Assembly (NCBI GenBank): GCA_012271065.1
Contig: JAAXHE010000203.1
Span: 1-12,617, forward strand
Origin: Candidatus Latescibacterota bacterium
GTDB taxonomy: Bacteria > Latescibacterota > UBA2968 > GCA-2709665
Length of the DNA: 12,617 bases
Direction: 5' to 3'
This document shows, one piece after another, positions 7,033 to 12,617 of this stretch. The notes below the pieces were generated by a model. The model saw only the letters and a list, made by a program, of their open reading frames with translations, did no database searches and was not told the DNA's origin. The first letter of the stretch is position 1. Each line of letters begins with the position of its first letter. Position numbers and translations under genes: made by a program.

Positions 7033-7956
7033 ATGGACCTTTCCACACACATCGGCGGCGGCCTGACCATCAGGAATCCAGTGATGATGGCCTCGGGAAC
7101 CATCGGGCACGGCGCCGAATACGAGGGCATGTTCGACTTCGCGAGAATCGGCGGCGTGGTTACAAAGACGATAACCTATCATCCCCGCGCCGGCAACAGC
7201 GCCCCCCGCACCGCGGAAACGCCTTCCGGAATGCTCAATTCCATCGGCCTCACGAATCCCGGTCTCGACGCTTTTATCGCCGAAAAGGTACCGCCCTTGC
7301 AGGCGCTTCCCACAGCGCGGATCGTCAGCATTGCCGGCACCTCGAACGACGAATTCGCCGAAATGGCGCGACGGTTCAACGACATACCGAACGTCGACGC
7401 CCTTGAATTGAACATCTCTTCGCCCAATATGAAGGACGGCGGCCAGCTTTTCGGGTGTCGTGAGCAGGCCACGCACGATGTCACGGCGGCGGTGAAGGCG
7501 GCCTCCAGGCTTCCCGTCATCGTCAAGCTCACGCCCAACGTGACCGACATCGCCGCGGTGGCCGCGGCCGTGGAAGAGGGCGGCGCGGACGGGATCGCGC
7601 TGATCAACACGCTGCTTGGCCTTGCCGTGGACGCCGCCACCCGGCGCCCCGTTCTGGGGAATATTACCGGCGGCCTTTCCGGACCCGCCATCAAGCCGGT
7701 CGCGCTGGCAATGGTGTGGCGGGTCGCCGATACGGTTTCGATACCCATCGTCGGCATGGGCGGGATTGGGACCGCTCAAGACGCAATCGAGTTTCTCATC
7801 GTTGGCGCATCCGCTGTACAGATAGGAACCACCACCTTCATCAACCCCTGGGCGGCCCTGGAGATTGTCGATGGCATTGCAGAATACTGCCGCAGCCACG
7901 GGATCGGGCGCATATCAGACCTCGTGGGTTCGTTTGAAACCGGGCCGCGGAACTGA
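7033..7956 (+). CDS. pyrD: Dihydroorotate dehydrogenase catalytic subunit, class 1B-like, with Ser at the catalytic position
   Basis: This 307-residue FMN TIM-barrel enzyme oxidises dihydroorotate to orotate. Class 1B markers are NPVMMASGTIGHGAEY, KTITYHPRAGNSAPRTAETPSGMLNSIGLTNPG, VKLTPNVTDI, LINTLLGLAVD, NITGGLSGPAIKPVAL and GMGGIGTAQDAIEFLIVGASAVQIGT, and the gene sits next to pyrK. The active-site loop reads ELNISSPNMKDGG, so Ser130 (TCG, 7420-7422) replaces the cysteine of NISCPN that serves as catalytic base in class 1 enzymes. The frame is open upstream through pyrK, but MDLSTHIGGG is the natural start: it matches the family N-terminus and lies just after pyrK. Upstream of it only GGAA at 7024-7027 resembles a ribosome binding site. 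The 3' end probably overlaps the next gene. Confidence 0.93.
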   Translation: MDLSTHIGGGLTIRNPVMMASGTIGHGAEYEGMFDFARIGGVVTKTITYHPRAGNSAPRTAETPSGMLNSIGLTNPGLDAFIAEKVPPLQALPTARIVSIAGTSNDEFAEMARRFNDIPNVDALELNISSPNMKDGGQLFGCREQATHDVTAAVKAASRLPVIVKLTPNVTDIAAVAAAVEEGGADGIALINTLLGLAVDAATRRPVLGNITGGLSGPAIKPVALAMVWRVADTVSIPIVGMGGIGTAQDAIEFLIVGASAVQIGTTTFINPWAALEIVDGIAEYCRSHGIGRISDLVGSFETGPRN

Positions 7957-8398
7957 CCGCGTTGCACTTCACATTCTCCTGATTTTTGCAATCGGCCTTA
8001 CTTCAGGCTGTTTTTCCCGGCCGAGGTATCGTACCTCGCCCCCCGGGACCGACTCCGAAAAGACGACCGCCGATTCTCCCGTTATATCCACCAAAGACGC
8101 CTTTCAGGTCGGCCTTGCCTCGTACTACGCGCATAAGTTTCACGGCCGTCCCACCGCCAGCGGTGAAATCTTCGATATGTACGGTCTCACCGCGGCCCAT
8201 CGGGAGCTGCCGCTCGGTACCGTCATCCACGTAACCCATCTCGGAAACGGACGGAGCGTCAAGGTGAAGGTTAACGACCGGGGACCCTTTATAGAAGGCC
8301 GGATTCTGGACCTTTCCCTGGGTGCGGCGCGTCGTCTGGATATGGTGGAGGAGGGGGTTGCGCGGGTCAAGATCCGAATCATCAAGAAGATCGATTGA
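7934..8398 (+). CDS. RlpA-like double-psi beta-barrel lipoprotein
   Basis: From the TTG at 7934 this is a 154-residue protein with a lipoprotein signal: MKPGRGTDR, a hydrophobic core (ALHILLIFAIG), and lipobox LTSGC with Cys26. The 3-D/RlpA domain spans about residues 58-152: GLASYYAHKFHGRPTASGEIFD, LTAAHRELPLGTVIHVTHLGNGRSV, and VNDRGPF containing the Asp (residue 115) that is catalytic in lytic transglycosylase RlpA proteins. There is no SPOR domain, unlike E. coli RlpA. Family role: cleavage of peptidoglycan lacking peptide stems. Start choice: the only upstream ATG (7871) would put 46 residues before the lipobox Cys, too long for a signal peptide, so TTG 7934 is preferred although its ribosome site is poor. 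It then overlaps pyrD by 23 bp and may be translationally coupled to it. It converges on the next gene, 47 bp away. Confidence 0.85.
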   Translation: MKPGRGTDRVALHILLIFAIGLTSGCFSRPRYRTSPPGTDSEKTTADSPVISTKDAFQVGLASYYAHKFHGRPTASGEIFDMYGLTAAHRELPLGTVIHVTHLGNGRSVKVKVNDRGPFIEGRILDLSLGAARRLDMVEEGVARVKIRIIKKID

Positions 8399-8445
8399 GG
8401 ATTGGGCGACCTGGCGACGGTGGTGCGGCGGGGGTCCGCGGGGGG

Positions 8446-9696
8446 TCAATATTCGCGGACGGATTGACTCTGAGAAAGGGTGCGGAAGGCAAACTGCGCG
8501 ATGAAGTCGATGCCCAGCAAACGCCCCATCACGCGCCAGTTCTTCAGGTCGATGGCGCTCAGCCCCGGACCGCCGCCCTCCAGCACCAGCGTACCGATGT
8601 AGATGCGCGTACCATCCGGAGCAACGCCGATTGTGGACGCGGCATCCCCGACGCGGAGACGCCCGGATATCAGATTGCGTTGTACGTCTATTGTTACGAG
8701 GAATCCGCCGGAGCGCGTCCCCGTCGAAGCCACGTAAAGCGTCTCGCCGTCTTTGGAGAACGCCAGCCCCCGTGCGGAATCGCCACTCAGTTGAATGCCC
8801 CCCGCGACCCGATCCGAATTCAGGTCCAGAACTGAAACGACACCTCGGTCGACGTTGGTCACGTACGCCCGCGCGCCGTCCTTCGTAATGCCGATCTCAC
8901 CAGGAACGCCGCCGATAATGATGGCGGCCGTGACCTCCCCGCGTTCCACGTCGATGACCGAGACGTCGCGGCTGTCGGCGTTCGCCACGTAGAGCTTCCT
9001 GCCATCCGGTGTAATCGCCACGTCGATCGGTCTCTCGCCTACCGAGATCGTATCCGCGGGAACACGCGCCACCAGGTCCAGGACCACCAGCCGGTCGTGC
9101 CGTTCCTCCGTCACAAATGCGATCCGCTCGTCCTGGCTCAGGACGACGCGTCCCTGCGATTCCGTAGGGATCGAAAACAGCGCTTCGTGATTCGCATCTA
9201 TTGCAAAGAGACCGAATCCTTCAGAAACGTAGATTGTCCGTTCGTCCGCCGAGACCGCCATACCGGTCGGACCTCGAAACCTTAGGTATTCCGAAAGCAG
9301 ATGAGAGTCCGAATCGACAACCGCCATCCCTCCCAGTAACGGGTCGAGCGCGTAGATGACGTATCGGTTGGAGAATACGTCGTCGGAAGGACTGCCGTAA
9401 GCGGCGGTGAAAGAAACGAAATCGGAAAAATCGATAGCTCCGTCGTCGTTCAGGTCCATCCTGGCGTCGTACGCCGGCTCGCCATCCCGGGCGTTGAAAC
9501 TGCGGGCGAACAACAGAAAATCCGAAAACCCCACAACGCCGTCACTGTCGAAATCCGCCGTGAGCGGATCTGTCGACCATTGCGAAACGGGCCCCTCGGG
9601 CTGCCATATCAGCCTCGGACTTTGTCCATGCGCCGGATGCAGGGAAGCAATGGTAAAAAAAAGGACAGACAGCATCAGATTGAGAATTCCAGTCAT
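8446..9696 (-). CDS. Exported dockerin-type EF-hand plus YncE-like beta-propeller protein
   Basis: This 416-residue protein has a Sec signal peptide (hydrophobic residues 3-18, likely cleavage after about PAHG at 24). Residues 48-62 and 81-95 are two dockerin-type calcium loops: DFDSDGVVGFSDF and DLNDDGAIDFSDF. From about 112 to the end comes a propeller of YVTN/YncE type with repeated units such as PIDVAITPDGRKLYVANADSRDVSVIDV (about 223-250), EIGITKDGARAYVTN, GLAFSKDGETLYVAS and TIGVAPDGTRIYIGT. Six or seven blades seem present, the first (RYVIYALDPLLGGMAVVD) weaker. I infer a secreted or surface binding protein; the ligand is unknown. AAAGGGAT lies about 6 nt before the ATG as ribosome site. 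It is 54 bp downstream of the dipeptidase homologue on the same strand, so the two are probably one operon. Confidence 0.85.
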   Translation of the reverse strand: MTGILNLMLSVLFFTIASLHPAHGQSPRLIWQPEGPVSQWSTDPLTADFDSDGVVGFSDFLLFARSFNARDGEPAYDARMDLNDDGAIDFSDFVSFTAAYGSPSDDVFSNRYVIYALDPLLGGMAVVDSDSHLLSEYLRFRGPTGMAVSADERTIYVSEGFGLFAIDANHEALFSIPTESQGRVVLSQDERIAFVTEERHDRLVVLDLVARVPADTISVGERPIDVAITPDGRKLYVANADSRDVSVIDVERGEVTAAIIIGGVPGEIGITKDGARAYVTNVDRGVVSVLDLNSDRVAGGIQLSGDSARGLAFSKDGETLYVASTGTRSGGFLVTIDVQRNLISGRLRVGDAASTIGVAPDGTRIYIGTLVLEGGGPGLSAIDLKNWRVMGRLLGIDFIAQFAFRTLSQSQSVREY

Positions 9697-9750
9697 GAAG
9701 CATCCCTTTCTGAAGGCGAACAGGCCCTGTCGAAAGTCAAGCCACGGCCA

Positions 9751-10962
9751 TCAGCCGGCCAGAGCAGCCCGCGCCACGCGGAGCATGTTGCCGCTCAGAA
9801 TCTTGCGGATGTCGGCATCCGAATATCCACGTTGGACCATCCCTACCGTAAAAAGCGGCCAGTTGGTCCACGCCAGACTCTTCACCATGTGATCCTGCCG
9901 CCAGTGGTCGCCAAACGCATCCGGCGGCCAGAAATATGCCCACCGCGGACGCCCCCGGGACCGCGGCGCCTTTCTCCTTTCATCGGCGGCAGCGCGTGAT
10001 GCGTACGCCGTATCCGTACCGATCGTCACATGATCGGCCCCGAACGTCCTGACCATATAGTCGACATGGTCCAGCAGCGCCTGTATGTCTCCGCTTCGAC
10101 CCAGGAATGCCGGAATGCAGCAGATGCCCACGTAACCGCCCGTATCCGCAATCGCCCGGATCACGTTGTCCGGTTTGCATCGGACGTGTTCGTTCACGGA
10201 ACAGCAGCCCGAGTGGCTTGCCACCATCGGGACCGCGGACGCCCTGGCCGTCTCAAGGCTGGTCTGCCAGCCCGCGTGCGCCACGTCCACGATCACGCCC
10301 ACACGGTTCAATTCGGCGACCACGGATCTCCCGAAATCGCTCAGCCCCGCGTTGGCCGGCTCGGCGCACCCGTCTCCCAGCATATTGCGCCGGTTGTACG
10401 TCAGGTGCATCATCCGAATCCCCAGTTGAAAGAAGATCCGGATGTACCTGAGTTCCTCCTCCACGGACACCCAGTCCTGAGACAGGGGGACCCCGTTTCC
10501 GCTCATGTAAAGACACTGCTTGCCCTGATTCCCGGCGGTTTCGATATCCTCGGGTGTGGTTGCACGCAGCAGAAAGTCGCGCATGACGTCCGCCACATAG
10601 GTAAACCGAGCGAGACGCTTGATCAGTCGCAGGGGCGCCTGCCCCTCCTCTCCGGCGTTCTGTACGATGCACGTCACGCCGCTCGACCGCCACGCCTCCT
10701 GAAACTCCGTGCGCTCGTCAGGATCGGTTGCGCACCGGGTCATCGACATCTCTTCGTTCATATCGTTCAGCTCCGCCTCCGACGCACCGGATTCGATGGC
10801 GGCAGCCATCGCGTCTCCATCGATTGCGGCCCGGGGCGCGAATCCGTACGTGTCGCACACGATGGATTCCGCGTGTAACGCCAATCCGTGTTCCAGGTCT
10901 TTCTTGCGCGGCTTCAATACCTGAAGCGCAACCTGCCGCGCACCTTCGATTGTTTCGTTCAT
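9751..10962 (-). CDS. Peptidase family M19 (membrane dipeptidase) homologue with altered metal site
   Basis: This 403-residue protein has no signal peptide, so it is probably cytoplasmic. The M19 fold is recognisable from FFQLGIRMMHLTYNRRN (about 177-193), GRSVVAELNRVGVIVDVAHAGW (211-232), VPMVASHSGCCSVNEHVRCKPDNVI, HVTIGTDTAYA and the C-terminal IRKILSGNMLRVARAAL. In human renal dipeptidase the two zinc ions are held by His20, Asp22, Glu125, His198, His219 and Asp288. Here His229, His250, Asp317 and a substrate-type Arg261 remain. The N-terminal HxD motif appears as YxF in VCDTYGF (residues 35-41), and the bridging Glu region reads YMSGNGVPL (152-160) with no Glu. A standard two-zinc dipeptidase is therefore doubtful; substrate unknown. 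GGAACGGAAG just upstream is a good ribosome site, and a promoter candidate lies at 11017-11045. Confidence 0.85.
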   Translation of the reverse strand: MNETIEGARQVALQVLKPRKKDLEHGLALHAESIVCDTYGFAPRAAIDGDAMAAAIESGASEAELNDMNEEMSMTRCATDPDERTEFQEAWRSSGVTCIVQNAGEEGQAPLRLIKRLARFTYVADVMRDFLLRATTPEDIETAGNQGKQCLYMSGNGVPLSQDWVSVEEELRYIRIFFQLGIRMMHLTYNRRNMLGDGCAEPANAGLSDFGRSVVAELNRVGVIVDVAHAGWQTSLETARASAVPMVASHSGCCSVNEHVRCKPDNVIRAIADTGGYVGICCIPAFLGRSGDIQALLDHVDYMVRTFGADHVTIGTDTAYASRAAADERRKAPRSRGRPRWAYFWPPDAFGDHWRQDHMVKSLAWTNWPLFTVGMVQRGYSDADIRKILSGNMLRVARAALAG

Positions 10963-11016
10963 CTTCCGTTCCCTGTCGGTGAATGCATTTTATCGCGTTA
11001 CTCCTGATTTCGGGGA

Positions 11017-11045
11017 AATATAACATAACGACCCTGCGCGATCAA
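11017..11045 (-). promoter_or_regulatory. Sigma-70-like promoter for the M19 homologue
   Basis: Read on the minus strand, TTGATC (11040-11045) and TATATT (11017-11022) are separated by exactly 17 nt. Both hexamers are close to TTGACA/TATAAT. Transcription would begin about 45 nt before the ATG at 10962. The surrounding sequence is unusually AT-rich for this window. Confidence 0.5.
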
Positions 11046-11143
11046 CGATGAGATTCGAGAGACATCGGAAAACGGAAAGGTTCACATCCGCAGTCCCGCA
11101 GTTGTACTGCCGGTGCCGCCAGTTTGAAATTACCAAAAAAACC

Positions 11144-11171
11144 TTGCGTCTTTGGAAATTTCTCATACCTT
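11144..11171 (+). promoter_or_regulatory. Possible promoter for the S1 gene
   Basis: TTGCGT (11144-11149) and TACCTT (11166-11171) lie 16 nt apart in an AT-rich patch in an otherwise GC-rich gap. TACCTTTA also resembles the TAnnTTTG -7 element of Bacteroidota, but imperfectly. This would give a leader of about 105 nt. Weak evidence. Confidence 0.3.
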
Positions 11172-11206
11172 TATGTGTCTTGATCCGAGGGTTTCCTGCC
11201 TGGGAT

Positions 11207-11240
11207 CCCCGCGACGCGCGCACCCGGCGAGCGCGCGGGG
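11207..11240 (+). promoter_or_regulatory. GC-rich hairpin in the S1 gene leader
   Basis: CCCCGCG at 11207-11213 pairs perfectly with CGCGGGG at 11234-11240. CGC at 11215-11217 with GCG at 11231-11233, and CGC at 11219-11221 with GCG at 11227-11229, can extend the stem past small bulges. No T-run follows (the next bases are AATTGACC), so it is not an intrinsic terminator. It ends 43 nt before the ATG and could be a 5' UTR control structure. Confidence 0.4.
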
Positions 11241-11283
11241 AATTGACCGAACATCGCCGGTAAAGGAGCTTGAGAGAGGCCGC

Positions 11284-12510
11284 ATGAACGAACCGCAGAA
11301 TGTCAATGAAATGGACGAGAAATACGTCGCAGACCGTTCCAGCGACGAATTCGCAGCCTTGCTCGAAGGTGAACCGGATCAGGCGCCCGCCCCGTTATTT
11401 TCCGTGGGCCAGCGGCTGTCTGGTCGCATTCAGTCGATCGATGAATCTTCAGTGTTTGTGGACTATGGAGGCCGGAGCGAAGCCGTTGTCGACATCCAGG
11501 AACTGAAGAACGAGCAAGGCGAGGTCTCCTGCAGCGTTGGCGATACCATCGAAGCCTTTGTCGCCTCCGTGGAGAACGAAGTTCGATTGACCCTGTCGCG
11601 GCGGACCGGCAATGTCCAGATACTGCGCCAGGCCTACGAAAACAACATACCGGTCGACGGACGGGTAACCGGATTCAACTCCGGCGGTCTGGTCGTTAAA
11701 CTGGGGGGACGAAGGGCTTTCTGTCCGGTTTCCCAGATCGATACGGGTTACAGCAAGGACCTCGCCTCCTATGCCGGGCAGACCCTTACATTTAAAATCG
11801 TCGAATTCCGGGGCCGGGGCCGCAACATCGTCCTGTCACGCCGCGCCCATCTCGAAGCCAAGGCCGCCCGTCGCGCGGACGAGCTTCGCGAAAAGCTGAA
11901 CGAGGGCGCCGAAGTCACCGGGAAGATTACCAAGCTTGAACGGTTCGGCGCTTTTGTCGACCTCGGCGGCGTGGAGGGTCTGGTACACATTTCGGAAATT
12001 GCGCACAACCGCGTCGGGCATCCGAAGGACGTACTCCGGTCCGGGGAGGAAGTCAACGTGAAGATCCTCGAACTCAAGGGCCTCGGCGGAGACAAAGAGC
12101 GGATCTCACTTTCCATAAAGGCCCTCCTGCCCGATCCCTGGGACGGCGCATTGGAGAAGTTGCGGGAGGGGGAGGTCATCACCGGGAAAGTCGTCTCGAT
12201 CCAGCAGTTCGGCGCCTTTGTCGAAGTGGTTCCGGGTGTGGAAGGCCTGGTTCACGTCTCGCAACTCGCCCGAAGCCGCGTTGCGCGGCCGGCCGACGCC
12301 GTTTCGGTAGGGCAGGAAGTTCGCGCCCGGATCCGGAAAGTCGACCGGGACAAGAAACGCATCTCCCTTTCCATACGCGACCTTCAGGAAGAAGAAAAGA
12401 AATCGGTTGAAGTCAAGGAAATCGAAGCGTTCAGGATCAAGGAAAATTCGTCCGACAACAAATCTGAAAGCGTCATGGCCGACGCCCTCCGCCGGGCCGG
12501 ATTGGTATAG
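11284..12510 (+). CDS. Four-domain S1 RNA-binding protein (ribosomal protein S1-like)
   Basis: This 408-residue protein is composed of four S1 OB-fold domains at about residues 41-106, 122-187, 207-279 and 294-366, framed by acidic N- and charged C-terminal tails. Domains 3 and 4 carry the canonical RNA-binding pattern (FGAFVDLGGVEGLVHISEIA and FGAFVEVVPGVEGLVHVSQLA, each ending RISLSI). Domains 1 and 2 are more divergent (VFVDYGGRSEAVVDIQEL; LVVKLGGRRAFCPVSQID ... IVLSRR). E. coli S1 has six domains; four-domain S1 homologues are common in other phyla. It may be the ribosomal S1 or a regulatory paralogue. The frame is open further upstream, but ATG 11284 is chosen because GAGAGAGG (11272-11279) and AAGGAG (11263-11268) precede it and the upstream translation is low-complexity. 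Likely role: mRNA binding in translation initiation. Confidence 0.88.
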   Translation: MNEPQNVNEMDEKYVADRSSDEFAALLEGEPDQAPAPLFSVGQRLSGRIQSIDESSVFVDYGGRSEAVVDIQELKNEQGEVSCSVGDTIEAFVASVENEVRLTLSRRTGNVQILRQAYENNIPVDGRVTGFNSGGLVVKLGGRRAFCPVSQIDTGYSKDLASYAGQTLTFKIVEFRGRGRNIVLSRRAHLEAKAARRADELREKLNEGAEVTGKITKLERFGAFVDLGGVEGLVHISEIAHNRVGHPKDVLRSGEEVNVKILELKGLGGDKERISLSIKALLPDPWDGALEKLREGEVITGKVVSIQQFGAFVEVVPGVEGLVHVSQLARSRVARPADAVSVGQEVRARIRKVDRDKKRISLSIRDLQEEEKKSVEVKEIEAFRIKENSSDNKSESVMADALRRAGLV

Positions 12511-12575
12511 AAGCCGTCTTAAAATTCCCAGCGGTCTTCGCACGGCTGCAAAAGCGCCGGTCGGCGTTGGTCATA

Positions 12576-12614
12576 CCCGCCCGTATCTTGAGGATACGGG
12601 CGGGTTCGCCCGCC
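12576..12614. repeat. Perfect 12-bp hairpin with competing downstream hairpin
   Basis: CCCGCCCGTATC (12576-12587) and GATACGGGCGGG (12593-12604) form a perfect 12-bp stem with a TTGAG loop. The right arm's GGCGGG (12599-12604) can instead pair with CCCGCC (12609-12614) across a TTCG loop, so the two folds exclude each other. No T-run is seen on either side within the window. It may end S1 transcription, or be part of a dispersed palindromic repeat cut by the window edge. The stretch 12511-12575 shows nothing else convincing. Confidence 0.5.
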
Positions 12615-12617
12615 TTG

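Noticed and set aside
10030..10878. Plus-strand open frame of 282 codons opposite the M19 gene
   Set aside because: It is antisense to a recognisable M19 fold and its translation is Arg/His/Gly-rich, typical of a shadow frame.
12512..12547. AGCCGT/ACGGCT as terminator of the S1 gene
   Set aside because: The stem is only 6 bp with a 24-nt loop and no T-run follows.
1..12617. CRISPR arrays, tRNA or rRNA genes, integrase or transposase genes
   Set aside because: No regularly spaced direct repeats, cloverleaf-like sequences or recombinase motifs were seen on either strand.

Overview
The window is a GC-rich bacterial stretch with short intergenic gaps. No rRNA, tRNA, CRISPR array or transposase gene is visible. 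Three protein traits suggest an uncultured member of the FCB supergroup, perhaps Latescibacterota-like: a lipoprotein opening with CVYYNTFYNARK, a dockerin-type double EF-hand of the form DFDSDGVVGFSDFLLFA fused to a YncE-like propeller, and a four-domain S1 protein. This placement is inference from recognised sequence style, not from a marker gene.

Layout. Positions 1-1024 hold two unrelated-looking, roughly 160-bp imperfect palindromes (26-185 and 739-901). They bracket a small gene for a protein with a C-terminal membrane anchor (206-733). A terminator- or attenuator-like hairpin with a T6 run follows at 926-970. Positions 1025-8398 form a tight plus-strand cluster. It holds the large subunit of carbamoyl-phosphate synthase as two ORFs in the same frame (1025-2473 and 2495-4324), a TPR lipoprotein overlapping the second by ATGA, pyrK, pyrD, and an RlpA-like lipoprotein that probably overlaps the end of pyrD. 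Positions 8446-10962 are a minus-strand pair: an exported dockerin/beta-propeller protein lying downstream of a divergent M19-family dipeptidase homologue. The 321-bp divergent gap (10963-11283) holds a good minus-strand promoter candidate and a GC-rich leader hairpin ahead of a four-domain S1 RNA-binding protein (11284-12510). The last 107 bp carry a perfect 12-bp hairpin with a competing alternative fold.

How it fits together. The carB halves, pyrK and pyrD supply early and middle steps of de novo pyrimidine synthesis: carbamoyl phosphate formation and dihydroorotate oxidation with electron transfer to NAD+. carA, pyrB and pyrC are not in the window. Two cell-envelope lipoproteins (TPR and RlpA-like) are interleaved with the pyrimidine genes.

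The most notable points are these: the carB split lies inside an enlarged linker; PyrD is of class 1B type but has serine (Ser130) where the catalytic cysteine is expected; the M19 homologue has lost three of the six usual metal ligands; and two large palindromic elements flank the first gene.
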